From Yersinia alsatica (GTDB taxonomy: Bacteria; Pseudomonadota; Gammaproteobacteria; Enterobacterales; Enterobacteriaceae): a stretch of 64,000 nt of DNA. Positions 30,397-39,161 of this stretch are shown piece by piece; position 1 is the first letter of the stretch, and each line of letters starts with the position of its first letter. Under the pieces are notes generated by a model that was not told where the DNA came from, ran no database searches, and worked only from the letters and a program-made list of their open reading frames with translations. Made by a program: the position numbers and the translations under genes. Location of the stretch: NCBI RefSeq assembly GCF_902170305.1, contig NZ_CABHWW010000014.1:186001-250000 (forward strand), in the 5' to 3' direction.

Positions 30397-32772
30397 GTGG
30401 CTAAGAGAAAATCTACTGGTACCGGCTGGGTTATCCTACTGATCGTCGTTTTAGGTTTGATCACTGGTATCCCAAGAGAGGCGTGGATTGCACTGAGTGC
30501 AGCTATCTTATGCATGTATTTTGTCTGGCAGAATCTCAAAGGCGCCAGAACCCACGCGCGCCCGGCTATCAATACGGATATGCAAAAAACCGCGGCGATA
30601 CCCGATCTGGGCGACTACCAGATTGCCCCTGCGCAGTTAGAAGCAGAACAATCTGCGGCAACTGATGAACAGATCCAAAAGCCATTAGGTGATGAAGATA
30701 AGAAGCCGAAATCAAAACAGCCAGAAACATCTCGAGGTTCTTTAGCCCGGGCTTCCTGGCTTCGCCCGGGGGAACTGGCGGTGGTGGCGGGAATAACCTT
30801 ATCTGATGGTATGGTTTACATTGGTAATAAATACAAAAGTAATCGTACCGGAGCAGAGCCGGCATTTATTAATCCATCGATGGAGGTCGCGACAGAAGAA
30901 ATTGATATTTCATTGCCCCTGATAGACAGTGCGCCCGATTATTCGACTTGTTCACCTGAGGCGAGAAAGGGATATTTACAGTGGTTATCCTCAGGTCGTA
31001 AATTACCTACCGCAGATATTGGCTATGTTTTCTTATTTTTCTATGGCTTAGAACATCGCATACTCATTGATGCAGCAATAGATACAGTGGCGAAAAAAGA
31101 ACTTCCTATAATTGAATCTGAAATTAATCGCCTGCTAAATATCTATGGTAAAAATAATGCCTTTAATCATTATGCGCAAAATCTATTAGTTTATATTTCG
31201 AGGGTGAATATAGATGAGAAGCTTTATCTCTCACCCCCGCCGGTGGTGCGCGAAGCCTCAACTGAATTTCCTTTGGCGCTGTTAGTTGGGTTAGGGCAGC
31301 TAGCCATTGACCAAAAGCCCTTACCAGCAGCATGGGCGCTAGCGTGGGGGGAAGCCGACCCGGCTATCAACCAGAATATTTCGATGGCGCATTGTGCTGA
31401 TGCTTTTGCCACATTATTCCAACAACGTTATCAAGAACAATACGGCGAAGGTTTTCTATTGCCGGTCAATAAAACCAAATTACAAATATTCTACCGCCCA
31501 GCCTCTGCGGGCTTAATGGGGCAAGAGTTTTTCCAACAGATTGCCGACTTGCCAAATGTTACTGTATGCAAAGCGCATCGCGATAAGTTGCGGGTAATAT
31601 TTGCCGCATGTCAGCAGGATCTTGATATCTATAATCGTTTTGCCAGTGTTAATCCTAAGAGGAAGATGTCACTGGAAGGGCAGTTATTGATGCCAATGAT
31701 ATTGTGGTCCAAAGAATTGAAAACTGAGCTAGAGAGTATCAAAGCCAGAGTGGGATACGGTTTACTGATGGTCACGCTAGCTGAGCTGTTTACTCAACTC
31801 AGTACTGCCTGTGGCACCAAGCCATTAGAGCGTTTATCTCGCAGCCATGTTATGGCATTGACTTATGCACTAGCCTCTTTGCAAGTGGGTGTCGAGCCTG
31901 ATGTGAGAGCCGATAACCGCACCCCGGTATTACAAGATACAGTGGCGCTGTTCCCGATTGAATCACTGGCTGCCGAGTCGGCGACGTTTGACACCTACCG
32001 CGTGACCATGCTTGCTGTGGAACTGGCTTGTGCCGCAGTGATGATCGATGGGCGTATCGGTGAACCTGAATCCATAATATTGACCCGGCATATTGATGCC
32101 TGGGGTTTCTTAAGCCCGGGTCAACGCATGCGTTTAAAAGCTTATCTACAACCGGGCATTCGTAAAAGTAATACTTTGTTAGCGCTAAAGAACAATTTGG
32201 AGCCGCTTTCACTGGAGAATCGCCGAGTTATTGCTCGTTTCCTGGCTCATTTAATGCAAGTTGAAGGGACAATCACCCCACAGGAAGTCAAATTCCTTGA
32301 GCGGGTCTACCAGCGTTTTGCTCTGGACAGCAAATGGGTCTATGCCGATCTTGATAGCCGTGCAACACCCATGACGTTAAGTCTGCCGTCACCAACAGCC
32401 GAAGTTATTACCGATACCGACCGCGTTAATTTACTGAAAAAAGAGAGTCAGGAGCTGGTCACATTACTTGAGAATCTATTTGTTACTGAAACCGTCGTGG
32501 CACAGACAGCGGAAGAAATTAACCCACAATCAATGGCGGCGATCAGTGCTAATTTGCCTGATGGTACGGTGACGTTCTTGAAGTTACTCATTTCCCGTGA
32601 TACTTGGGAGCGAGAGAAATTGGTCGATATTGCCTGTGATATGGAAATTAAACTTGAAGATGCTTTGGTGGAAATTAACCGAAAGGTATTAGCTGCGTTT
32701 GAGGTGCCATTGATCACTGGCGAAGAGACTATCACCCTAGATCGCGAGATATCAGCAGCACTCCTTGCTTGA
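30397..32772 (+). CDS. Membrane-anchored TerB-domain protein, 791 aa
   Basis: A large protein of the TerB_N/TerB/TerB_C architecture. Two hydrophobic segments lie near the N-terminus (about residues 8-25 and 28-45), then a charged linker and a TerB_N region at about 125-330. A TerB-like acidic helical domain is at about 545-600 (ACAAVMIDGRIGEPESIILT) and a TerB_C domain at about 680-790. TerB domains bind metal ions and are thought to act as membrane-associated sensors linked to tellurite resistance and phage defence. No other ter genes are nearby. The start is a GTG with a distant AGGGG, so it is less certain than the frame. Confidence 0.75.
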   Translation: MAKRKSTGTGWVILLIVVLGLITGIPREAWIALSAAILCMYFVWQNLKGARTHARPAINTDMQKTAAIPDLGDYQIAPAQLEAEQSAATDEQIQKPLGDEDKKPKSKQPETSRGSLARASWLRPGELAVVAGITLSDGMVYIGNKYKSNRTGAEPAFINPSMEVATEEIDISLPLIDSAPDYSTCSPEARKGYLQWLSSGRKLPTADIGYVFLFFYGLEHRILIDAAIDTVAKKELPIIESEINRLLNIYGKNNAFNHYAQNLLVYISRVNIDEKLYLSPPPVVREASTEFPLALLVGLGQLAIDQKPLPAAWALAWGEADPAINQNISMAHCADAFATLFQQRYQEQYGEGFLLPVNKTKLQIFYRPASAGLMGQEFFQQIADLPNVTVCKAHRDKLRVIFAACQQDLDIYNRFASVNPKRKMSLEGQLLMPMILWSKELKTELESIKARVGYGLLMVTLAELFTQLSTACGTKPLERLSRSHVMALTYALASLQVGVEPDVRADNRTPVLQDTVALFPIESLAAESATFDTYRVTMLAVELACAAVMIDGRIGEPESIILTRHIDAWGFLSPGQRMRLKAYLQPGIRKSNTLLALKNNLEPLSLENRRVIARFLAHLMQVEGTITPQEVKFLERVYQRFALDSKWVYADLDSRATPMTLSLPSPTAEVITDTDRVNLLKKESQELVTLLENLFVTETVVAQTAEEINPQSMAAISANLPDGTVTFLKLLISRDTWEREKLVDIACDMEIKLEDALVEINRKVLAAFEVPLITGEETITLDREISAALLA

Positions 32773-32837
32773 GCCGGTCCACAATAATCGCTACCATAAC
32801 GCGCCTAATAATGCCAAATGTCAGAGAGATAAGCGTA

Positions 32838-33512
32838 ATGAAATACCAATGGATACTGTTCGATGCGGATGAAACTCTATTTCACTTTGATGCCTATGAA
32901 GGGTTAAAGCTGATGTTTTCACGTTTTAACGTAGATTTCTCCGTACAGGATTTCGACCATTATCAATTGGTTAACAAGCCACTGTGGGTTGACTATCAAG
33001 ACGGGAAAATATCAGCAACTGAGTTGCAAAATACGCGTTTTGAGATGTGGGCTGAAAAATTAGGTGTGGCGGCGACGCGCTTGAACAGTGAGTTTTTAAC
33101 CGCTATGGCAGATATCTGTTCATTGCTGCCTGGTGCACGGGAACTGGTTGATGCTCTGAGCGGCAAAGTTAACATGGGTATCATTACCAATGGTTTTACC
33201 GAGTTGCAAACCATACGTTTAGAACGCACTGGCTTAAAAAATGTCTTTTCTCCGCTGATTATCTCTGAAGAAGTGGGGGCAGCTAAACCAGATGTTGCCA
33301 TATTCGAACATGCTTTTAATTTAATGAATCATCCGGCGAAAGAAAATATTCTGATGGTAGGGGATAACCTCCATTCTGATATTCAAGGCGGGATTAACGC
33401 CGGGATCGATACCTGTTGGCTTAATATGCATGGCGCAGCAGCCGATAATAATATTGCACCTCGCTATCAAGTCAGCTCATTGGCAGAATTACAAAAATTA
33501 TTGCTGGCGTAG
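32838..33512 (+). CDS. yjjG: Pyrimidine 5'-nucleotidase YjjG (HAD family)
   Basis: A 224-residue HAD hydrolase matching E. coli YjjG, a house-cleaning nucleotidase acting on dUMP/dTMP and non-canonical pyrimidine nucleotides. Motif I is WILFDADETLF (nucleophile and acid Asp), motif II is ITNGFTELQ, motif III is Lys in AAKPDVAIF, and motif IV is MVGDNLHSDI. The open frame runs upstream to 32769, overlapping the TerB gene, but the ATG at 32838 gives the family N-terminus. A terminator follows. Confidence 0.93.
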   Translation: MKYQWILFDADETLFHFDAYEGLKLMFSRFNVDFSVQDFDHYQLVNKPLWVDYQDGKISATELQNTRFEMWAEKLGVAATRLNSEFLTAMADICSLLPGARELVDALSGKVNMGIITNGFTELQTIRLERTGLKNVFSPLIISEEVGAAKPDVAIFEHAFNLMNHPAKENILMVGDNLHSDIQGGINAGIDTCWLNMHGAAADNNIAPRYQVSSLAELQKLLLA

Positions 33513-33534
33513 TTCAGGGATATTTAATTAAACG

Positions 33535-33575
33535 AAGGCCGTTAACGAGACATTATCGATAACGGCCTTTTTATT
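33535..33575 (+). terminator. Intrinsic terminator of yjjG
   Basis: AAGGCCGTTA (33535-33544) pairs with TAACGGCCTT (33560-33569), followed by TTTATTT. It lies 23 bases after the yjjG stop and also faces the convergent small gene. Confidence 0.85.
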
Positions 33576-33620
33576 TGCCTAATAGCCTATTTATGCCGCT
33601 AGGATAATAAGGAAATTATA

Positions 33621-33914
33621 TTATCCCTGATGAGGCATTAATGATGGCGTACCGGCAAAGGCGGGCTTGCTGCTCTGTAGCGCTTGTTCATCTTGGCTGA
33701 TACTGCCGCTATTGGCTGCCCAAACGCCTTCTGGTGTTTTGGTCACGGCCTGATGGTGTGAATTCAAGTCTTGCCCAACTGCGGCGATATGGGTACTTTC
33801 AGTTCCACCACTGTTATCGGCCCACGGAATTTGTGGGTCCGCAGCGCGGGCGATATTGGCACTGGCTAAAGTAATGATGGCAATGGTCAGAGCATATTTG
33901 ATTTGAGTGTTCAT
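33621..33914 (-). CDS. Small secreted hypothetical protein, 97 aa
   Basis: I do not recognise this protein. It has a clear signal peptide (MNTQIKYALTIAIITLASAN, cleavage near IARAA/DP). The mature part is about 73 residues, polar and rich in Gly, Ser, Gln and Asn. It contains two similar phrases, PWADNSGGTEST and VWAANSGSISQD, suggesting a short internal duplication. There are no cysteines or membrane segments, so it should be periplasmic or released. It is a single gene convergent with yjjG. Confidence 0.65.
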   Translation of the reverse strand: MNTQIKYALTIAIITLASANIARAADPQIPWADNSGGTESTHIAAVGQDLNSHHQAVTKTPEGVWAANSGSISQDEQALQSSKPAFAGTPSLMPHQG

Positions 33915-34154
33915 ATTATACCTGCTTATTTCGTAGCAAATACGTCGTCTGCCATGTGGCAGAACCCTCTCACTCAGGCGAATTACTGTCGGGGGAGATA
34001 CTCATCAAGCTTATGCCGCTGTTGTGCCTTTGATTTAGCAACAAGTGCGATATGTTGCGATATTGTATATTAAAATGTAACTGATTTTGGCGCAATGTAA
34101 TGTAATGCGTATCACTTGGTGGCCATTCAATCTACAACCGGGTGCATAGCATTA

Positions 34155-34198
34155 TTTTACCCGGGTATTATTGACATCTATATTTACCCGGGTAAAAT
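34155..34198 (+). promoter_or_regulatory. Promoter with two ACCCGGGT palindromes (operator) for the DUF2239 gene
   Basis: TTTTACCCGGGTA (34155-34167) and TTTACCCGGGTAAA (34183-34196) have centres 27 bases apart. A -35 (TTGACA, 34171-34176) lies between them and a -10 (TAAAAT, 34193-34198) overlaps the second, with a 16-base spacer. A related half-copy (ACCGGGT) is at about 34137-34143. This is a repressor-operator layout for the gene at 34230. The rest of the 33915-34154 gap shows no gene. Confidence 0.7.
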
Positions 34199-34229
34199 TA
34201 AAAAACTTTAAATTCTGGACAAAATCGCT

Positions 34230-34835
34230 ATGCCAACTGTAACACAACCCTCATTCACCAGCTTTGATGGCTGGCAACGGATTGCCCACGGCAATTTAGA
34301 AACCAACGCACTGGCAGTAAAACGGGCGGTGGAATCAGGTTCTATCCACTCTATATTGACCTTTGACGACCATACTGGACATGTCATCGAGTTAGACATC
34401 CGTGGCACGGATGCTGAGATGATCGCGCGATTACCTCAAGAGTCTCAGGATGTTGAGATTCAAGAATCTGAAGCTGAGCAATCTCAATCTCGCAGTCGCG
34501 GGCGACCAAAGCTCGGCGTGATCGCTCGCGAGGTTACGTTGTTACCTCGTCACTGGGATTGGTTGTCAACACAACCGGGAGGCGCATCAGTTGCTTTACG
34601 TAAGCTAGTTGAAGAGGCTAAACGCCGTACCGCGACACAGGAAGATAAGAGAAAGGCTCAGGAACGAGCTTATCAATTCATGTCAGCAATGGCTGGTGAC
34701 ATGGCTGGTTTTGAAGAAAGTACGCGAGCATTGTTTGCCGGAGACTCAAATAAATTCATTCAGCTCACAGCCAATTGGCCATGCGATGTTCGTGACTATG
34801 CATTGAGTCTGGCTGGTTACGATCGCGCTGAATAG
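34230..34835 (+). CDS. DUF2239 family protein
   Basis: A 201-residue protein of the DUF2239 family. The N-terminal half (SFDGWQRIAHGNLETNALAV; ILTFDDHTGHVIELDIRG) is a small beta-rich unit. An acidic/Arg linker (QSQSRSRGRPKLGVIAREV) leads to a helical C-terminus with LLPRHWDWLSTQPGGASVAL. The RGRPK stretch resembles an AT-hook and may touch nucleic acid. Function is unknown to me. Its promoter carries two palindromic operators, so expression is probably tightly controlled. Confidence 0.78.
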   Translation: MPTVTQPSFTSFDGWQRIAHGNLETNALAVKRAVESGSIHSILTFDDHTGHVIELDIRGTDAEMIARLPQESQDVEIQESEAEQSQSRSRGRPKLGVIAREVTLLPRHWDWLSTQPGGASVALRKLVEEAKRRTATQEDKRKAQERAYQFMSAMAGDMAGFEESTRALFAGDSNKFIQLTANWPCDVRDYALSLAGYDRAE

Positions 34836-34861
34836 GGGCAGGTCAGAAATGATAGACGCCA

Positions 34862-34887
34862 ACACGGCTGCCAATAAACAGCCGTGT
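34862..34887. repeat. Hairpin between convergent DUF2239 and ilvN genes
   Basis: ACACGGCTG and CAGCCGTGT form a 9-bp perfect stem with an 8-base loop. It lies between two convergent genes and could act as a terminator, but neither side has a strong T-run. Confidence 0.45.
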
Positions 34888-34938
34888 CGGTATTAAAGGT
34901 GAGATCAGATTTTTTCTACTTTTATTAAAGCGAAAGCA

Positions 34939-35271
34939 TCAACGCTGATTGGCGACCAAATCTTCGACTTGGTCAAAAATCGGCATTTCAGCCCCAAAGC
35001 GACGCACCTGAAGGACATCCTCTAACTTTTCTAGCTGACTTATCATTTGTAGCAGGCGCTGATCATCCAAGACCTGCAACCAAATACGGCTTTCTTCGCC
35101 GCCCGCTAGCGGCATACATAGAATCCCTTCTACGTTAAAGGCGCGACGGGCAAATAAACCGCAGATATGGGACATAACTCCGGGATGGTTGCGTACTGTG
35201 AGCAATAGCGTTACTCGCGCGGCAGTAGGTAAGTCTGCAGTTGGTTGAGCTGTGCTGTGTTGATTTGTCAT
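34939..35271 (-). CDS. ilvN: Acetolactate synthase I small subunit IlvN
   Basis: The regulatory subunit of acetohydroxyacid synthase I (110 residues), carrying an ACT domain that binds valine for feedback control. The match to E. coli IlvN covers [20 protein letters not shown]-like and [11 protein letters not shown] segments. GGAGGTGAG lies just before the ATG at 35271, which begins one base after the ilvB stop, so that start is chosen over a TTG further upstream. An N-terminal extension of about 15 residues relative to E. coli is seen. Confidence 0.92.
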   Translation of the reverse strand: MTNQHSTAQPTADLPTAARVTLLLTVRNHPGVMSHICGLFARRAFNVEGILCMPLAGGEESRIWLQVLDDQRLLQMISQLEKLEDVLQVRRFGAEMPIFDQVEDLVANQR

Positions 35272-35272
35272 A

Positions 35273-36940
35273 TTACTCACCTCCAATCATATCGATATTG
35301 GCCGCGCCCGGAGGCACCATCGGATACACTTTTTCATCTACATCAATCAGTGCGTGGATCAATACCGGCCCCGGGCGGTTCAATGCTTCATGTAATGCAG
35401 CATAAGGGTCACTCGCGGTATTAAGGTCGCAGGTTGAGAAACCAAATCCTTCGGCAATATGAATGAAATTAGTCCGATAAGGGTAGTCAGCAGCAAAAAT
35501 TCGTTTGCCGAAGAACAATTCCTGTTGCTGATGGACTAAACCTAACGATTGGTTGTTCATCAAAATAATTTTGACGTTCAGTTGCTCTTCAGCTGCCGTC
35601 GCCATCTCCTGAATATTCATCATCAAGCTGCCATCACCGGAAAAACACACCACTTTTGCTTGGGGTTTAGCCAGTGCGGCACCAATAGCGGCGGGCAAAC
35701 CAAATCCCATAGTGCCCAACCCGCCGGAGGTTAACCACTGGCGCGGGCGGTGCAAAGGATAAGCTTGAGCCACCCACATCTGATGCTGTCCAACATCAGT
35801 GGTGATGATAGTTTCGTCATCCAGCGCTTCAGCGGCGGCACGAATCAAACCATAGTGGCACAGTGGGTTTCCGCTATTGGGTTGATTGAACGGGAACTCG
35901 CGCTGCATATCACTGACGGTTGCGCGCCACTCACTGCGAGTGTTGCTCTCAACCAAGGGCAATAAATGAGTCAATACCTGTTGAATATCTGCATTCATCG
36001 CCAGATGTGGACGGCGAATTTTACCCAGTTCAGCTGGATCGATATCAACGTGAATAATGCTGGCATCAGGGCAGAATTGCTCGGCTTTTCCGATGGCTCG
36101 GTCATCAAATCTGGCTCCCAGCACAATTAATAAGTCAGCTTGCTGCATGATTAAATTGGTGGAGCGCGCGGCATGCATCCCCAGCATTCCTAAGGATAAT
36201 GGGTGGTCAACAGGCATCGTGCCTAACGCCATTAATGTCATGGTGGTTGGCAAACCCGCTTTTTCTGCCAGCTGTATGGCTTGCTGATGAGCGTCAGAAC
36301 TGACGATCCCGCCCCCCAGATAGAGCACTGGCCGAGCCGCTCGGTTAATCATTTGCGCGGCTTGCGCAATAGCGATTGGCTCAATCGGGCAGGGAGCATC
36401 AGCTACCCCGGGCGCAGGCAGGTTATCAATCTCAATGGTGGCCGTTTGCACATCTTTAGGGATATCAATCCATACCGGGCCGGGACGACCAGACTGTGCA
36501 ATGCGGAATGCGGCAGGGATCACCCGGGTGAGTTCGTTGATATCACGAACCAGATAGTTATGTTTGGTAATAGGAATCGACATGCCGTAGGTATCAACTT
36601 CTTGAAAAGCATCAGTGCCAATCATAGAAGAGGAAACTTGGCCGGTAATACAAACCAGTGGAATTGAGTCAAGTTTGGCATCGGCAATCGCCGTCACCAG
36701 ATTTGTCGCACCGGGGCCACTGGAGGCCAAACAAACGGCGGTTTGTCCAGTGGCTCTGGCCATGCCTTGCGCCATAAAACCGGCACCTTGCTCATGTCGC
36801 GCCAATACATGGCGAATAATGCGGCTCTGCCCCAGCGCATCATACAGCGGTAGCGCGGCACCGCCGGGGATCCCGGCAACGGTGGTAATACCTTGCTGCT
36901 CCAGCAAGCGAACTATTAATTGGGCGCCTGTATAACGCAT
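35273..36940 (-). CDS. ilvB: Acetolactate synthase I large subunit IlvB
   Basis: The catalytic subunit of acetohydroxyacid synthase I (555 residues). It condenses pyruvate, or pyruvate and 2-oxobutyrate, in branched-chain amino-acid synthesis. The ThDP activator Glu is in [11 protein letters not shown]. The central FAD-binding domain contains [12 protein letters not shown], and the ThDP/Mg2+ motif is [12 protein letters not shown] ending at NN. AAAGGA precedes the ATG. The gene is preceded by a Val-rich leader peptide and attenuator, so it should respond to valine/leucine tRNA charging as in E. coli. Confidence 0.96.
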   Translation of the reverse strand: MRYTGAQLIVRLLEQQGITTVAGIPGGAALPLYDALGQSRIIRHVLARHEQGAGFMAQGMARATGQTAVCLASSGPGATNLVTAIADAKLDSIPLVCITGQVSSSMIGTDAFQEVDTYGMSIPITKHNYLVRDINELTRVIPAAFRIAQSGRPGPVWIDIPKDVQTATIEIDNLPAPGVADAPCPIEPIAIAQAAQMINRAARPVLYLGGGIVSSDAHQQAIQLAEKAGLPTTMTLMALGTMPVDHPLSLGMLGMHAARSTNLIMQQADLLIVLGARFDDRAIGKAEQFCPDASIIHVDIDPAELGKIRRPHLAMNADIQQVLTHLLPLVESNTRSEWRATVSDMQREFPFNQPNSGNPLCHYGLIRAAAEALDDETIITTDVGQHQMWVAQAYPLHRPRQWLTSGGLGTMGFGLPAAIGAALAKPQAKVVCFSGDGSLMMNIQEMATAAEEQLNVKIILMNNQSLGLVHQQQELFFGKRIFAADYPYRTNFIHIAEGFGFSTCDLNTASDPYAALHEALNRPGPVLIHALIDVDEKVYPMVPPGAANIDMIGGE

Positions 36941-36983
36941 GGTTATATCCTTTATCAGGGCCGGCGGCTAACAGAGTGGGGCT

Positions 36984-37020
36984 AAAAAGAAACCCCGCTC
37001 GGCTGGCGCCGGCGGGGTTT
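36984..37020 (-). terminator. Attenuator terminator of ilvBN
   Basis: On the minus strand AAACCCCGC and GCGGGGTTT form a stem followed by CTTTTT. It lies between the leader peptide and ilvB, the position and form of the ivbL-ilvBN attenuator. Confidence 0.85.
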
Positions 37021-37046
37021 GGGAATCTTTCTGGATTCGGTACCCG

Positions 37047-37145
37047 TTACGGCGCGCTGCCGACCACCACCACCACGCGCACGACGACTACCGCGTCAAC
37101 ATGCGCGGTGTTTAGTAGGGCGAAATTGGCAGTGGAATAGTTCAC
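37047..37145 (-). CDS. ivbL: ilvBN leader peptide IvbL (32 aa)
   Basis: A 32-codon ORF starts at a GTG (37145) and ends at TAA (37047). Its C-terminal half reads AVVVVRVVVVVGSAP, nearly the same as the E. coli IvbL ending (AVVVVRVVVVVGNAP), and the overall length is also 32. The first half (MNYSTANFALLNTAHVD) differs but keeps two adjacent Leu codons. Ribosome stalling at the Val run when valyl-tRNA is scarce would prevent the terminator at 36984-37020 from forming. The ribosome site is weak. Confidence 0.85.
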   Translation of the reverse strand: MNYSTANFALLNTAHVDAVVVVRVVVVVGSAP

Positions 37146-37386
37146 GGGATATCTCATCAATAAGTGTAATAAGCCTTAAAAGATAAACACGATTAGCAAA
37201 AAGGCACAAGAGTGCAGAACAACAAGAATGCAAAAACCCAAGATTGATCACAGAGTTGTTGAGAACAATGTTGTCCTCATCAGCTGGCGCTAATTTCACT
37301 CAATGTCGTTTTGTTGATGCCTTGTTTAAATTTTAAACATTAAAGTAACATCTCTTGGCTTGAATGGAATAACGCAGAAGGGACTT

Positions 37387-38181
37387 ATGCATAAATCATT
37401 GTCGTTGGTTTTAATTGCAGTTTTAGCCGGCTGTGGTGCGAAATATAGCCCACATGAAACAGTTGATATTGATAATTATACGACAACTCGCATTGCGCAA
37501 ATTATAGCAACTCAAGTAGACACCGCTCAGGGTCAATCTGCGGGTGAAGTTATCAATAAAGTCTCCGCCGAATTTCTAGGGACACCTTATAAAGCCAATA
37601 TGCTGATGGGATCTGCAACAGAAGCTGAAAAATTGGTGATAGATTTCAGAGGGCTAGATTGTTTTACTTATCTTGATTATGTTAATTCGTTACGTAAATC
37701 TACAGATAGCAATATATTTGTTCAGCGGCTTATTGAAACGCGCTATATCAATGGTGATGTTAGCTATAAAAATCGCAAGCATTTCTTCACCGATTGGTCA
37801 CAGCGACAACCCTTAAATGCCCAGGATGTGACCGCAACAATAAGTTCGCACGCGGTTACTGTCACTAAGTATCTGAATAAGAAAGAGGATGGCGGTGAGT
37901 TTATCCCAACGTTGGGGGTGACAAAACGCGATGTGGTTTATATTCCAGCCGAGTTTGTTGATGATACGGTTGTGCATAATTTAAAAATCGGTGATTACAT
38001 TGGTATTTATACCAAAATTAAAGGGTTAGATGTCACTCATACCGGTATTTATATTATGACGCCCAATGGACCAATGTTGCGTAACGCCTCGTCAATGAAA
38101 AAGAATATGAAAGTTGTTGATTCACCATTTATTGAGTATGTAAAAAACACGCCTGGAATTATTGTGCTTAGAGCATTGTAA
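37387..38181 (+). CDS. DUF1460 NlpC/P60-like lipoprotein (putative peptidoglycan amidase)
   Basis: A 264-residue lipoprotein with signal MHKSLSLVLIAVLAGCG, where the lipobox LAGC gives the lipidated Cys. The rest is a DUF1460 domain, a papain-like NlpC/P60 relative known to include N-acetylmuramoyl-L-alanine amidases. The candidate nucleophile is Cys in GLDCFTYLDYVNSL and the His is in VTHTGIYI. The frame opens at 37360, but the ATG at 37387 starts the signal peptide directly. It is followed after about 100 bases by an N-acetylmuramoyl-L-alanine amidase gene, so the two may act together on cell-wall fragments. Confidence 0.82.
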   Translation: MHKSLSLVLIAVLAGCGAKYSPHETVDIDNYTTTRIAQIIATQVDTAQGQSAGEVINKVSAEFLGTPYKANMLMGSATEAEKLVIDFRGLDCFTYLDYVNSLRKSTDSNIFVQRLIETRYINGDVSYKNRKHFFTDWSQRQPLNAQDVTATISSHAVTVTKYLNKKEDGGEFIPTLGVTKRDVVYIPAEFVDDTVVHNLKIGDYIGIYTKIKGLDVTHTGIYIMTPNGPMLRNASSMKKNMKVVDSPFIEYVKNTPGIIVLRAL

Positions 38182-38284
38182 ATATCTATTACCCAAATGT
38201 TCTCGTTAAATGTGGGCTAAGTGAAAAATAGGGATGTATTGATTAACACATATTAAATGATGTTGATACCACAAGGAGTTCACT

Positions 38285-39058
38285 ATGTATCAGATTGATT
38301 ATAATAGTTATCGCTCTGTTAAGGGGTTTAATTTTCGCGTCAGATTTTTAGTGCTTCATTATACTTCGGAGAACTTTTCAGATTCGATGGCTTCTCTAAC
38401 AGGGGATAAGGTCAGTGTCCAATATCTGGTGCCAGATATTACTGATGAGAGCTATATTCAGGCTGGATTTAAAGATATACGCATCTTTAATCTCGTGGAT
38501 GAGAGTGCGCGCGCCTGGCATGCTGGCGAGAGTGGCTGGGCAGGGCGTACTCAAATTAATGATAGCTCGGTTGGTATTGAAATTGTCAATTTGGCAACTG
38601 AAAGTAAAGGTGTTTTTAATTTTCCACCTTATCCAGCTGAACAAATTGCCGCCGTCAAACAGCTGGCCGCCAATATTTTACAACGTTACCCCGATATCAC
38701 CCCGGTCAATGTGGTGGCTCACTCTGACATTGCCCCCACCCGAAAAAGTGACCCAGGCCCAGCCTTCCCTTGGCAGGAGTTATATGAAGCGGGAATAGGG
38801 GCTTGGTATGATGATGATACCAGGCAAAAATACTCTCAAAACTTTATATCCCATGGCTTGCCGACCAGAGCGGAACTGCTCAGTCACTTCAGTACTTATG
38901 GTTATGATATTACTTACACTAACAGTGAAGATGGCTATAAATATCTGGTGCGTGCATTCCAGCTACACTTCCGCCCCGAAAATTACAGTGGAATAATTGA
39001 TATTGAAACTGCTGCGATTTTATATGCTCTAGTAGAGAAGTATTTTCAGGCAATTTAG
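38285..39058 (+). CDS. N-acetylmuramoyl-L-alanine amidase (Amidase_2, AmiD/AmpD-like)
   Basis: A 257-residue zinc amidase. Ligand His residues are in FLVLHYTSENF and VVAHSDIAPTRKSDPGP, with Asp as the third ligand, and the substrate-site GWAGRTQINDSSVGIEIVN is also present. The C-terminal 80 residues form a peptidoglycan-binding-type helical domain (LVRAFQLHFRPENYSGIIDI, then ETAAILYAL), as in AmiD. No signal peptide or lipobox is visible, unlike E. coli AmiD, so it may act in the cytosol on recycled muropeptides. GGAG lies before the ATG. It is next to the DUF1460 gene. Confidence 0.87.
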   Translation: MYQIDYNSYRSVKGFNFRVRFLVLHYTSENFSDSMASLTGDKVSVQYLVPDITDESYIQAGFKDIRIFNLVDESARAWHAGESGWAGRTQINDSSVGIEIVNLATESKGVFNFPPYPAEQIAAVKQLAANILQRYPDITPVNVVAHSDIAPTRKSDPGPAFPWQELYEAGIGAWYDDDTRQKYSQNFISHGLPTRAELLSHFSTYGYDITYTNSEDGYKYLVRAFQLHFRPENYSGIIDIETAAILYALVEKYFQAI

Positions 39059-39118
39059 TGAGTTTTCGGGTTGTACGTGGCAAGAATGCCGGTAGCAAGA
39101 AAATGTTCACTTAATAAC

Positions 39119-39157
39119 AGTCACTCACTCTCGGCTTATTGCTAAAAGTGAGTGACT
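39119..39157. terminator. Bidirectional hairpin between amidase and srfC
   Basis: AGTCACTCACT (39119-39129) and AGTGAGTGACT (39147-39157) form an 11-bp perfect stem between convergent genes, with CTCTTT after it on the plus strand. Confidence 0.65.
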
Positions 39158-39161
39158 CTCT

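Noticed and set aside
37096-37299. 67-residue minus-strand open frame overlapping the ilvBN leader
   Set aside because: The overlapping frame with the Val run matches IvbL in length and sequence; this longer frame has no ribosome site or recognisable features.
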